Shown here: piece after piece, positions 51,117-60,035 of the stretch | Numbering within the stretch: position 1 is the stretch's first letter | Layout of the letters: each line of letters opens with the position of its first letter | Assembly: GCF_019645875.1 (NCBI RefSeq) | Contig: NZ_CP081000.1 | Location: 3,782,001 to 3,846,000, forward strand | Source: Mycolicibacterium senegalense | Lineage (GTDB): Bacteria; Actinomycetota; Actinomycetes; Mycobacteriales; Mycobacteriaceae | Length of the DNA: 64,000 nucleotides | Reading direction: 5' to 3' | Program-made: the position numbers and the translations under genes | The notes under the pieces: generated by a model | What the model was told of the DNA's origin: nothing | The model's input: the letters and a program-made list of their open reading frames with translations, nothing else | Databases searched by the model: none

Positions 51117-52192
51117 CCGTTGGCCCCGCCCCAGGCTCTGCCGCGCAAGATCACCAGATCCGGGTGGCTGACACCGCCGCGGCGCGGATCTTCGGTGTAG
51201 CACACCAGATCCGCTGATGCCCCGTGCTCCAACGCGGGCCGGCCCAGCCACGCCCGGGCATCCCAACTGGCCGCGCCCAGGGCCGCGGTGGGGCTCATCC
51301 CGATGCCCTTGAGAGCCTCGATCTCGTCCGCGATGCGACCGTGGGCGATCATCCCGCCGGCATCGGTGCCCGCGAAGATCGGCACACCCGCCTCGTAGGC
51401 CGCCCCGACCCGGCTGCGGCACGAGGCGTACAGGTCCCGCATGTGCCTGGCGTACGTCGGGTACTTGCCTGCCGCATCGGCAATGCCGGGAAAGTTGTCG
51501 ATGTTGATCAGGGTCGGCACCAGCGCCGTGCCGTGTTCGAGCATCAATTCGATGGTGGAGTCGGTGATCCCGGTACCGTGCTCGATGCAGTCGATGCCGG
51601 CATTGATGAGGCCCGGCAAGGCTTCCTCGCCGAACACGTGCGCGGTGACCCGCGCCCCCTCGGCGTGGGCGGCGTCGATCGCGGCCGTGAGGATCTCGTC
51701 AGACCACAGCGGCGCCAGGTCGCCGATGCCGCGGTCGATCCACTCGCCGACCAGCTTCACCCAACCGTCGCCCCACCGCGCCTGTTCGGCGACCGCGGCG
51801 GGCAGTTGCGACTCGTCCTCGATGTCGATCGGCAGCCCTGGCGAGTAGCGCTTGGGGCGGGCCAGGTGCCGACCGGCCCGGATGATGCGCGGCAAATCCT
51901 CACGCTCGTCGAAACCGCGGGTGTCCACGGGCGATCCGGCGTCGCGCAGCAGCAGCGCACCGGCGTCGCGCTCGATCTCGGCCTGGCTGACAGCCTCGTC
52001 GATATCGACCGCACCGCCCGGCCCCAGACCGACGTGGCAATGCGCATCGACCAGACCGGGGATGATCCAACCGCCGTCAAAGACGGTGTCGGCGTTGGCA
52101 ATCGGCTCCGCCGACAACACTCCCCGGTCGATCCACCACTGCACTTCTTCGCCGCCGGGAAGTCCGCGACCTCGGACGTGCAGTGCGCTCAT
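51113..52192 (-). CDS. Amidohydrolase-family metal-dependent hydrolase
   Basis: 359 residues, TIM-barrel amidohydrolase. PGLVDAHCHVGLGPG supplies the first two metal His, the WVKLVGEW lysine is a likely bridging ligand, VTAHVFGEEAL and CIEHGTGI carry the next His pair, and AGTDAGGMIAHGR the final Asp. It resembles imidazolonepropionase- and prolidase-like members and, from memory, M. tuberculosis Rv2915c, which has the same neighbour ffh. Its stop overlaps that of the convergent diflavin reductase through CTAG. Substrate unknown. Confidence 0.88.
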   Translation of the reverse strand: MSALHVRGRGLPGGEEVQWWIDRGVLSAEPIANADTVFDGGWIIPGLVDAHCHVGLGPGGAVDIDEAVSQAEIERDAGALLLRDAGSPVDTRGFDEREDLPRIIRAGRHLARPKRYSPGLPIDIEDESQLPAAVAEQARWGDGWVKLVGEWIDRGIGDLAPLWSDEILTAAIDAAHAEGARVTAHVFGEEALPGLINAGIDCIEHGTGITDSTIELMLEHGTALVPTLINIDNFPGIADAAGKYPTYARHMRDLYASCRSRVGAAYEAGVPIFAGTDAGGMIAHGRIADEIEALKGIGMSPTAALGAASWDARAWLGRPALEHGASADLVCYTEDPRRGGVSHPDLVILRGRAWGGANG

Positions 52193-52196
52193 GCCT

Positions 52197-53762
52197 CTAC
52201 TTCTGGCCGGGGAACTTCAGTTTGGACAGGTCGAAATCGGCCAGACCGGGCGGTAATTCGTCCAGGCCCTTGGGCATGTTCGACAGATCGGGGAAGCCGG
52301 CCGGCATCCCGGCACCCAATGGGTTGCGCGGCGGGGTCGGGCCTTTGCCCGACTGACGGCCCTTCTTCTTGCCGGCCTGCTTGTTCTTGCCCTTGGCCGC
52401 CTTGCGCGGCGAGTTCTTCCGGCCGAACGGCATGCCCATCTGGCCGGCCATCGACGACATCATCTTGCGGGCGTCGAAGAACCGGTCCACGAGCTGGTTG
52501 ACCTCGGACACCGTGACACCGGAGCCGTTGGCGATACGCAGCCGCCGGGAGGCGTTGATGATCTTCGGGTCGGCACGTTCGGCCGGGGTCATGCCGCGGA
52601 TGATGGCCTGCACGCGGTCCAGTTGCTTGTCGTCTACGGCGGCCAACGCGTCCTTCATCTGACCGGCGCCGGGCAACATACCGAGCAGGTTGCCGATCGG
52701 ACCCATCTTGCGGATCGCCAGCATCTGCTCGAGGAAGTCCTCCAGCGTCAGCTCTCCGGAACCGATCTTGGCGGCGGCCTCCTCGGCCTTCTGCTGGTCG
52801 AAGACCTGCTCGGCCTGCTCGATCAGGGTGAGCACGTCACCCATGCCCAGGATGCGGCTGGCCATCCGGTCGGGGTGGAAGACGTCGAAGTCCTCGAGCT
52901 TCTCCCCCGCGGAGGCGAACAGGATCGGCACGCCGGTGATCTCGCGGACCGACAGCGCGGCACCACCGCGCGCATCGCCGTCGAGCTTGGTCAGCACGAC
53001 ACCGGTGAAGCCGACACCCTCGCGGAACGCCTCGGCGGTGGCCACGGCGTCCTGACCGATCATCGCGTCGAGCACGAACAGGGTCTCATCGGGCTTCACG
53101 GCGTCGCGGATGGCCGCGGCCTGACCCATCAACTCCTCGTCGATGCCCAGCCGGCCCGCGGTGTCGACGATGACCACGTCGAAGTGCTTGGCCCGGGCCT
53201 CGGCCAGACCAGCCGACGCGACCGCAACCGGATCGCCGTGGCCGCCGATCTCCAGACCGTCGGGCGAGGTGCCCGGATGCGGGGCGAAGGAAGCCACACC
53301 GGCGCGTTCGGCGACGATCTGCAGCTGGTTGACCGCACCGGGGCGCTGCAGGTCGCACGCGACGAGCAGCGGGGTGTGCCCCAGCCCCTTGAGCCATTTC
53401 GCGAGCTTGCCGGCCAGCGTGGTCTTACCGGCGCCCTGCAGGCCGGCGAGCATGATCACCGTCGGCGGGTTCTTGGCGAACGCCAGCTGGCGGGTCTCGC
53501 CACCGAGGATGCCGATCAGCTCCTCGTTGACGATCTTGACCACCTGCTGTGCGGGGTTCAGCGCGGCCGAGACCTCGGCGCCCTTGGCGCGATCCTTGAT
53601 TCGCGCGACGAACGCACGCACCACCGGCAGCGAGACGTCGGCCTCCAACAGGGCCAACCGGATCTCGCGCGACGTCGCGTCGATATCGGCGTCGGTCAAC
53701 CGCCCCTTGCCGCGTAGGCCCTGCAGGGCTCCGGTCAACCGGTCAGACAGGCTCTCAAACAC
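52197..53762 (-). CDS. ffh: Signal recognition particle protein Ffh
   Basis: The SRP54 GTPase that binds signal sequences and 4.5S RNA and docks with FtsY. It has 521 residues with the N domain (1-90), G domain with GLQGAGKTT at 107, DTAGRLGIDEELM, TKLDGDARGGA and ILFASAGEKLEDFDVF, and the methionine-rich M domain from about 300 (LEQMLAIRKMGPIGNLLGML, and GSGVTVSEVNQLV). A basic proline-rich end follows. The partner gene ftsY is 4.5 kb away in this window. Confidence 0.97.
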   Translation of the reverse strand: MFESLSDRLTGALQGLRGKGRLTDADIDATSREIRLALLEADVSLPVVRAFVARIKDRAKGAEVSAALNPAQQVVKIVNEELIGILGGETRQLAFAKNPPTVIMLAGLQGAGKTTLAGKLAKWLKGLGHTPLLVACDLQRPGAVNQLQIVAERAGVASFAPHPGTSPDGLEIGGHGDPVAVASAGLAEARAKHFDVVIVDTAGRLGIDEELMGQAAAIRDAVKPDETLFVLDAMIGQDAVATAEAFREGVGFTGVVLTKLDGDARGGAALSVREITGVPILFASAGEKLEDFDVFHPDRMASRILGMGDVLTLIEQAEQVFDQQKAEEAAAKIGSGELTLEDFLEQMLAIRKMGPIGNLLGMLPGAGQMKDALAAVDDKQLDRVQAIIRGMTPAERADPKIINASRRLRIANGSGVTVSEVNQLVDRFFDARKMMSSMAGQMGMPFGRKNSPRKAAKGKNKQAGKKKGRQSGKGPTPPRNPLGAGMPAGFPDLSNMPKGLDELPPGLADFDLSKLKFPGQK

Positions 53763-53827
53763 GTGGTAAGCCTAGCGGCCGGGCCGGGGCGGGGTGGTGA
53801 GCCCACCAGCCGGCCCACGCGGACGGG

Positions 53828-56293
53828 TCAGCCCGCCTGCTCCATCGCTTTGGCCGGTTTCGGCGGCGGCGCGGGCAGGATCGCGAGCATGTCCCGCTCC
53901 AGCTCCTCGCGGAACGCCGCCCGGCCGGCCTCGTCGGCACCCAGTGCCGGGGCGGTAATGCAGAACACGTCGACCACCGAAGCGCCCAGAGTGGTCACCT
54001 TGGCCCAGGCGACATCCACACCGTCCCGTTCGAAGACGGCGGTGAGCCTGGCCAACAGGCCGGCCCGATCGATGGTGCGGATTTGGACGATCAGGTCGGA
54101 CGGCGTGGTCCCCGGCGACCACAGGATGCGCGGTGGGGCCGGTACATGGTTTGCCGGGACCGACGCGAGGATCTCACCGGCGCGGGTCGTCGGATGCTGG
54201 GCCGCCTCCTGGTCGCGCCGTTGCAGCGCACCGATCACGTCCAGTTCGCCCTCCAGCGCCAGGATGAACTGCTGACGCAGCAGCTCGGCCGCGGGCGGAG
54301 CCCCGAAATGCGGCGAGACCGCGAAGGTGTTGATCGCCGAACCCTCGTGACTGTTGACCGATGCCGAGTGGACCCGCAGGGAATTCAGGGCCAGCACACC
54401 CGCCGCTTTGGACAGCAGGCCCCGCCGATCCGCGGCGATCATCGTCACGTTGTAGATGTGCGGGCCGTCTCCGGGGGCGAGCTCGACATGGACCCCCGCG
54501 TCGGCGGCCAGCGCCATGAACCGCGGCTCGATGGGATCGGGCTGCGGCAACGGTTCACCCGCCATCACGAGCCGACACCGTCTGACCAGGTCACCGATCA
54601 GCGATGCCTTCCAATCACCCCATACCCCCGGACCGGTGGCCAGCGAATCGGCCTCGGCCAGGACGTGGAGCAGTTCCAGCAGCACCGTGTCCCCACCGAG
54701 CGCGGTGGCGACCGCATCGATGGTCTTGGGATCCTGCAGATCTCGGCGCGTCGCGGTGTCCGGCAACAGCAGGTGATACCGGACGATCTTCGACAACACC
54801 TCGATGTCGGAAGGCCACAGCCCCAGCCGAGTGCCGATCTGCGTGGCCAGCTCCGCACCGATCACGCTGTGGTCCCCGCCGCGACCCTTGCCGATGTCGT
54901 GGCACAGCGCACCCAGCAGCAGCAGATCCGGACGTGACACCCGGGTGGTGAAAGCGCTTGCCCGCGACACGGTTTCAACCAGGTGGCGGTCGACTGTCCA
55001 GGTGTGCACCACATCCCGCGGCGGCAGGTCCCGGACCGCGCCCCACTCGGGGAACAGTCGGCCCCACAGCCCGGTGCGGTCCAGAGCCTCGATGGTGGCC
55101 ACCGCGGCGGGCCCGGAGGCGAGCAGGACCAGCAGGTCCTTGCGGGCCTGGCGCGGCCACGGCGTGCGCAGTTCCGGCGCCGTTTCGGCCAGCCTGCTCA
55201 ACGTGGACACAGCCATCGGCAGCCCGGTGCTCGCCGACGCGGCCGCGACCCGCAGGATCAGGCCGGGGTCGCGTTCCGGACGGGCGTCGCGGGCGAGGAT
55301 CACCTCGCCCGCATACTCGATCACCCCTTCGTCGAGTGGACGGCGCACCGGCCGGCGTAACGCGGCGAACCCGCGTTTCGGCAGGGCGTTGGCGGCGGTG
55401 CGGATCCCGGAGTCGACGTAGTAGCTGACGGTGCGGGCCGCATCCGAGAGGGTGCGGGCGAGATCGAATCGGTCTCCGATCCGCAACGCGGCACCGATCT
55501 CGTCGGCATGCTGGGCCAGCAACAGTTCCCGCCCCCGTCCGGAGGCGCGGTGCAGCTCGGTACGCACGTTGAGCAGCGCCAGATGGGCATCGCCCAGCGT
55601 TCCGGTCGGAGAGGCCAGTGCCCGACTCGGGTAGACATCGGCCAGTTGGGCGATGGCGAGCGCGTTGAGCAGTTGGACGTCGCGCAGACCGCCCCGCCCC
55701 GACTTCAAGTCCGGCTCGGCGCGGTGCGCGATCTGGCCGCTGCGCTCCCACCGCGACTGCGCGTGCGCGACGAGTTCGTCGAATCGCGAGGCGATTCCGA
55801 TCCGCCACTGTCGGCGTGCCCCGCCGACCAGCAGCGCCGACAGATCGGCATCACCGGCGATATGGCGGGCGTCGAGCATCGCCAGGCCCACCGCAATGTC
55901 CTCGCCTGCCACGTTGAGCGCCTCGGGTACCGTGCGCACGCTGTGATCGAGTCGAATATTGGCGTCCCACAACGGATACCAAAGCTTCTCGGCAACCTCG
56001 GAGACGAGTTCTACCGGCATGTTGTCATGCAACAACGTCAGATCGAGGTCCGAATACGGCAACATCTCGCCGCGCCCGAGCCCGCCGGTGGCCACGATCG
56101 AGAATCCGCTGGTAGCGCTGATCCCGATTTCGGCAGCCTTTGTGGCGAGCCAGAATTCGTGCAAATCGAGCAAGGCATCCCGCAGGGCAGCGGCATCCAG
56201 CTGCCGCGAGCCGCCGGAGAGTAACTGCTGGGTGGCCGCGGCCAGGTCGCTGGCCGGCCGTGATGGCGCTGCGTCTGGGCTGTTCTCTGTCAT
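53828..56293 (-). CDS. glnD: PII nucleotidyltransferase GlnD
   Basis: An 821-residue sensor that modifies and demodifies PII in response to glutamine. The nucleotidyltransferase domain has ATGGLGRGEMLPYSDLDLTL. The GlnE-like helical part follows, then the HD domain (LLLGALCHDIGKGRGGDHSV, with the metal-binding His-Asp) and two ACT domains near the C-terminus (about 610-680 and 715-790). In actinobacteria GlnD is reported to add AMP rather than UMP to PII. Last gene of amt-glnB-glnD. Confidence 0.95.
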   Translation of the reverse strand: MTENSPDAAPSRPASDLAAATQQLLSGGSRQLDAAALRDALLDLHEFWLATKAAEIGISATSGFSIVATGGLGRGEMLPYSDLDLTLLHDNMPVELVSEVAEKLWYPLWDANIRLDHSVRTVPEALNVAGEDIAVGLAMLDARHIAGDADLSALLVGGARRQWRIGIASRFDELVAHAQSRWERSGQIAHRAEPDLKSGRGGLRDVQLLNALAIAQLADVYPSRALASPTGTLGDAHLALLNVRTELHRASGRGRELLLAQHADEIGAALRIGDRFDLARTLSDAARTVSYYVDSGIRTAANALPKRGFAALRRPVRRPLDEGVIEYAGEVILARDARPERDPGLILRVAAASASTGLPMAVSTLSRLAETAPELRTPWPRQARKDLLVLLASGPAAVATIEALDRTGLWGRLFPEWGAVRDLPPRDVVHTWTVDRHLVETVSRASAFTTRVSRPDLLLLGALCHDIGKGRGGDHSVIGAELATQIGTRLGLWPSDIEVLSKIVRYHLLLPDTATRRDLQDPKTIDAVATALGGDTVLLELLHVLAEADSLATGPGVWGDWKASLIGDLVRRCRLVMAGEPLPQPDPIEPRFMALAADAGVHVELAPGDGPHIYNVTMIAADRRGLLSKAAGVLALNSLRVHSASVNSHEGSAINTFAVSPHFGAPPAAELLRQQFILALEGELDVIGALQRRDQEAAQHPTTRAGEILASVPANHVPAPPRILWSPGTTPSDLIVQIRTIDRAGLLARLTAVFERDGVDVAWAKVTTLGASVVDVFCITAPALGADEAGRAAFREELERDMLAILPAPPPKPAKAMEQAG

Positions 56294-56374
56294 CTCGACT
56301 CCTCCCCGGCCGATTACCGGGTATTGCTCACGCGATAGCTGGCCGGGGAGAAGACGTCTCGATCGACGCTCCGC

Positions 56375-56713
56375 TTACAGCGCGTCAGCTCCCCGCTCAC
56401 CGGTACGCACCCGAACCACGGTGTCGACCGGGCTGACCCATACTTTCCCGTCGCCGATCTTGCCGGTGCGTGCGGCCTGCACGATGACATCGACCACCTT
56501 GTCGACCGCGGAATCGTCGACCACGACCTCCACGCGAACCTTCGGCACGAAATCGACCGAATACTCAGCACCGCGGTAGACCTCGGTGTGTCCCTTTTGC
56601 CGGCCGTACCCCTGGACCTCGCTGACCGTCATCCCGAGAATGCCGGTTTGCTCCAGACCTGTCTTGACGTCTTCCAGCGTGAACGGCTTGACGATCGCAG
56701 TGATCAGCTTCAT
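56375..56713 (-). CDS. glnB: PII signal-transduction protein GlnB/GlnK
   Basis: 112 residues, a trimeric sensor of 2-oxoglutarate and ATP. It begins MKLITAIVKPFTLEDVK. The T-loop carries GRQKGHTEVYRGAEYSVDF, with Tyr51 as the modification site, and GDGKVWVSPVDTVVRVRTGE forms the B and C loops. It lies 6 bases after amt and upstream of glnD, an arrangement that favours binding to the Amt channel to shut ammonium uptake when nitrogen is plentiful. Confidence 0.97.
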   Translation of the reverse strand: MKLITAIVKPFTLEDVKTGLEQTGILGMTVSEVQGYGRQKGHTEVYRGAEYSVDFVPKVRVEVVVDDSAVDKVVDVIVQAARTGKIGDGKVWVSPVDTVVRVRTGERGADAL

Positions 56714-56719
56714 ATTCCC

Positions 56720-58075
56720 TTATTCCTCCCCGCCGTGACGACCAAGAACAGAACCGGTTCCGACAGCGACGAAGTCGTAAGCGCTCTCGGCGTGCTCGGA
56801 CTCGTCGATACCGGATGCTTCCTCTTCTTTGTCCAGGCGCAGGCCCACGGTGTATTTGACAATCAACGCCAAGATAGCGGTACCCACCGCCGAATAGAGC
56901 AGAACCGCACCCGCCCCGACGGCCTGTCGCCACAGCTGATCGAACCCGCCGCCGTAGAACAGACCCGCGACACCGGCCGGGGCTTCCTCGGTCGCCACCA
57001 GGCCGACCAGCAACGTGCCGACCAGGCCGCCGACCAGGTGAACGCCCACGACGTCGAGCGAATCGTCGAAGCCGAACTTGAACTTGAGGCCGACTGCCAA
57101 CGCGCACAACACGCCGGCGCACGCCCCGATCACCAGCGCACCCAGCACGTTCACCGAAGAGCAGGACGGCGTGATGGCCACCAGGCCGGCGACGATGCCT
57201 GATGCGGCACCCAGCGAGGTGGCATGGCCGTCACGGATACGCTCGGTGAGCAACCAGGCGAGCATGGCCGTCGCGGTCGCCACCGTGGTGGTGACAAAGG
57301 TGGTCCCGGCAATTCCGTTCGCCGACACCGCGGAACCGGCGTTGAAGCCGTACCAGCCGAACCACAGCAGGCCGGCACCGAGCATCACGAACGGCAGATT
57401 GTGCGGACGCATGGGCGTACCGGGCCAGCCGAGCCGCTTGCCGAGGATGATCGCCAGGACCAAGCCCGCGATACCGGCGTTGATGTGCACCGCAGTTCCA
57501 CCGGCGAAGTCGATTGCCTTGAGCTGGTTGGCAATCCATCCCCCGTGGTGGATCACCGTCTCGCCGTCGGAGCCCAAGACGTCGAAATCGAAGACCCAGT
57601 GCGCGACGGGAAAGTAGACGAACGTCGCCCACAGCGCCACGAACAACAGCCAGCCGCCGAACTTGATGCGGTCGGCGACGGCGCCGGAGATCAGCGCGAC
57701 GGTGATGATCGCGAACATCAACTGGAAGCCGACGAACACGGTCGCCGGGATCGTCCCGGCCAGTGCGATGGGCGCATCGGCGGATCCGTTCGCCCCGATG
57801 AGGCCTTTGAGTCCGAAGAACTGTGCCGGGTTGCCGATCACGCCGGCGGTGTTGTCACCGAACGCGACCGAATAGCCGTACAGCGCCCACAACACCGTCA
57901 CGACGCCCATCGCGCTGATGCTCATCATGATCATGTTGAGCACGCCCTTGGCGCGCACCATGCCGCCGTAGAAGAAGGCCAGACCCGGCGTCATCAACAG
58001 CACAAGTGCGGCACTGGCCAGCATCCATGCCGTGTCACCGGTGTCCGGCGCACCCAGTATCGGGAATTGCTCCAC
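56720..58075 (-). CDS. amt: Ammonium transporter
   Basis: A 451-residue membrane channel of the Amt/Rh family with about eleven helices. FFYGGMVRAKGVLNMIMMSI is the first helix pair. HWVFDFDVLGSDGETVIHHG, WIANQLKAIDFAGGTAVHIN (pore His) and GVHLVGGLVGTLLVGL (second pore His) are conserved. A charged cytosolic tail follows. It starts the amt-glnB-glnD operon, behind two GlnR-like sites. The translation start has AAGGAGGAAAC upstream. Confidence 0.96.
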   Translation of the reverse strand: MEQFPILGAPDTGDTAWMLASAALVLLMTPGLAFFYGGMVRAKGVLNMIMMSISAMGVVTVLWALYGYSVAFGDNTAGVIGNPAQFFGLKGLIGANGSADAPIALAGTIPATVFVGFQLMFAIITVALISGAVADRIKFGGWLLFVALWATFVYFPVAHWVFDFDVLGSDGETVIHHGGWIANQLKAIDFAGGTAVHINAGIAGLVLAIILGKRLGWPGTPMRPHNLPFVMLGAGLLWFGWYGFNAGSAVSANGIAGTTFVTTTVATATAMLAWLLTERIRDGHATSLGAASGIVAGLVAITPSCSSVNVLGALVIGACAGVLCALAVGLKFKFGFDDSLDVVGVHLVGGLVGTLLVGLVATEEAPAGVAGLFYGGGFDQLWRQAVGAGAVLLYSAVGTAILALIVKYTVGLRLDKEEEASGIDESEHAESAYDFVAVGTGSVLGRHGGEE

Positions 58076-58176
58076 TCGCAGTTTCCTCCTTCACCACGCC
58101 ACGGCCGCAAGGATTTACGACCATTGACCTGGTCCAGAACAATGCTGAGTGGATGTTTCGGCCACGGCGCCGTTGC

Positions 58177-58224
58177 GTTTCGCTCGTGTGAACGGATAGC
58201 CGGGCTGCGTTTCGCCGGTGTTAC
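58177..58224 (-). promoter_or_regulatory. Two GlnR-like half-site pairs upstream of amt
   Basis: On the minus strand GTAAC-N6-GAAAC (58209-58224) and TTCAC-N6-GAAAC (58177-58192) both show the GlnR pattern AC-N9-AC, and they are 32 bases apart, about three helical turns. A further GAAAC at 58232-58236 is 7 bases from the first pair. They lie 102 to 161 bases before the amt start. In M. smegmatis amt-glnB-glnD is a known GlnR target, from memory. The gap (58076-58258) has no gene. Confidence 0.75.
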
Positions 58225-58258
58225 ACCGTGCGTTTCCCTGGGTTTTTCGGCCGGTTTT

Positions 58259-59629
58259 TCAGCCCAGCAGCGCGTCGACGAAGGCCGCCGGCTCGAACGG
58301 CGCGAGGTCGTCGGGCCCCTCTCCGAGCCCGACGAGTTTGACGGGCACGCCCAGTTCCTGCTGGACCCGGAACACGATCCCGCCCTTGGCGGTGCCGTCG
58401 AGCTTGGTCAGCACCACGCCGGTGATGTCGACGACCTCGGCGAACACCTTGGCCTGCGGCAGGCTGTTCTGGCCGATGGTGGCATCGAGCACCAAGAGCA
58501 CCTCGTCGACGGCGGCGCGCTTCTCCACCACCCGCTTGACCTTGCCGAGCTCGTCCATCAGGCCGGTCTTGGTGTGCAGGCGACCGGCAGTGTCGATCAC
58601 GACGACATCGGCGCCCGTCTTGATCCCGTCGTCGACGGCATCGAAGGCCACCGAGGCCGGGTCGGCCCCCTCCGGCCCGCGCACCACGTCAGCGCCCACC
58701 CGCGAGCCCCAGGTCTGCAACTGGTCGGCAGCCGCGGCCCGGAAGGTGTCGGCGGCACCGAGCACCACACGGCGGCCATCGGCAACCAGCACGCGTGCCA
58801 GTTTGCCCACCGTGGTGGTCTTGCCGGTACCGTTCACCCCGACCACCAACAACACGGACGGCTTGTCCGCATGCGGCAGCGCCTTGATCGAGCGATCCAG
58901 GTCTGGGCGCAGCTCCGACATCAGCACCTCACGCAGCACCGCCCGGGCGTCAGCTTCGGTGCGCACGTTCCTGCTGGCCATCTTTTCGCGCAGGGCCCCG
59001 ACGACGGATTCGGTGACCACCGGGCCGAGGTCGGCGATCAGCAAGGTGTCCTCGACGGCCTCCCATGAGTCCTCGTCGAGATCACCGCCGCCCAGCAACC
59101 CGAGCATGCTGCGGCCCAACGCGTTCTGCGACTTGGCCAGCCGGCCCCGCAACCGGTCCATTCGGCCCTCGGTCGGGGCGATGTCCTGCACTGCGGCAGC
59201 GACCGCATCTTGCGCCTCGGTCGGCTCGGCGACCGGTTCGGGCTCGGCGACCACAGCCGGTTCGGCCGCTTCGGCCGGCTCCTGCGGTGCTTCCGGTTCG
59301 GCCGGTGCTTCCGGTTCGACCGGCTCGGGCAATTGGACATCGGAGATGGTGCGTTTCGGCGCATCACGCGGAATCGTCGCGTCGTCCCCGACCGCGGGCA
59401 GGCCGCTGGTGTCGATGCGTTCAACCGTCGGCGTGCCCGATTGGCTGAAGGTGATCCCCGAGGACGCCGTATAGCCACCGGACCGGTCGATCGGTTTCGT
59501 GGCGTCGCGCCCCGACAGGCTGATCCGCCGACGCCGATAACGCACCAACCCGATCGTGAGAGCGACGACGACGAGAACGGCGACGACCGCGACAGCGATC
59601 CACAGACCCAACAACGCACCATCTGACAC
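58259..59629 (-). CDS. ftsY: Signal recognition particle receptor FtsY
   Basis: 456 residues, the membrane receptor for SRP. An N-terminal hydrophobic anchor (about 5-25, LLGLWIAVAVVAVLVVVAL) is typical of actinobacteria. An acidic, Pro-Glu-Ala linker precedes the NG domain. G1 is GVNGTGKTTTVGKLA near residue 265, and DTAGRLHTKTGLMDELGK, TKLDGTAKGGI and GLGEGPDDLAPF follow. The GTG start at 59629 is used. Confidence 0.97.
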   Translation of the reverse strand: MSDGALLGLWIAVAVVAVLVVVALTIGLVRYRRRRISLSGRDATKPIDRSGGYTASSGITFSQSGTPTVERIDTSGLPAVGDDATIPRDAPKRTISDVQLPEPVEPEAPAEPEAPQEPAEAAEPAVVAEPEPVAEPTEAQDAVAAAVQDIAPTEGRMDRLRGRLAKSQNALGRSMLGLLGGGDLDEDSWEAVEDTLLIADLGPVVTESVVGALREKMASRNVRTEADARAVLREVLMSELRPDLDRSIKALPHADKPSVLLVVGVNGTGKTTTVGKLARVLVADGRRVVLGAADTFRAAAADQLQTWGSRVGADVVRGPEGADPASVAFDAVDDGIKTGADVVVIDTAGRLHTKTGLMDELGKVKRVVEKRAAVDEVLLVLDATIGQNSLPQAKVFAEVVDITGVVLTKLDGTAKGGIVFRVQQELGVPVKLVGLGEGPDDLAPFEPAAFVDALLG

Positions 59630-60035
59630 GAGGCCATTGTCTCAGGGCAGCGAGATGGGCACGACCGGCCCCGCGAGCCTGCCCGGCCGGTGAAGCTCCG
59701 CACATTCCGATCCCGGTGGGAAAGATCGGTATACCGTTCGGCGCGCAAGGGCGGTACACTCTCGTACCACCGTCGCATCTATTCGTCACCACATACGAAC
59801 CAGAACGCACTGAATCCAGCCGTAGCTATCCGCTACGGCTTAGCTGTGTGAAATTCTGATTCTTTCCAATTGAGCGTTGGGCTGCTCTTTCGGTATTCAG
59901 TTCCGAATTTTTTCAATTCGCTGACATGCGCAGCAAATGTGGTCCACGATCCAAAGCGGGTCGGGAATGACTTCAGCGTTTGGGCAGCATGCGGTCCTTC
60001 CCTTGGGATTTTTTGCGAAAAGTGGAGGACACAAG
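59630..60035. other. Intergenic region between ftsY and the PE-PPE gene
   Basis: A 406-base gap between divergent genes with no supported coding sequence. It is more AT-rich than the surroundings, notably at 59850-59940. It contains the perfect 9-base-pair hairpin AGCCGTAGC-TATCC-GCTACGGCT at 59818-59840, with no U-tract, and a TACACT hexamer at 59755-59760, on the plus strand, inside GGTAC-N6-GTACC. If that is a promoter, the PE-PPE message would have a leader of about 270 bases containing the hairpin. Confidence 0.4.

Noticed and set aside
53828..56293. Long plus-strand frames opposite glnD
   Set aside because: They are shadows of a strongly supported gene and have no domain or ribosome-binding site.
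58141..58160. A third GlnR-like GAAAC near GGCCGAAACATCC upstream of amt
   Set aside because: The paired AC at the required distance is missing, so it does not form a complete half-site pair.
59818..59840. The 9-base-pair hairpin as a terminator
   Set aside because: It lies upstream of two divergent genes with no gene ending nearby and has no U-tract, so it is kept only as an unexplained structure.
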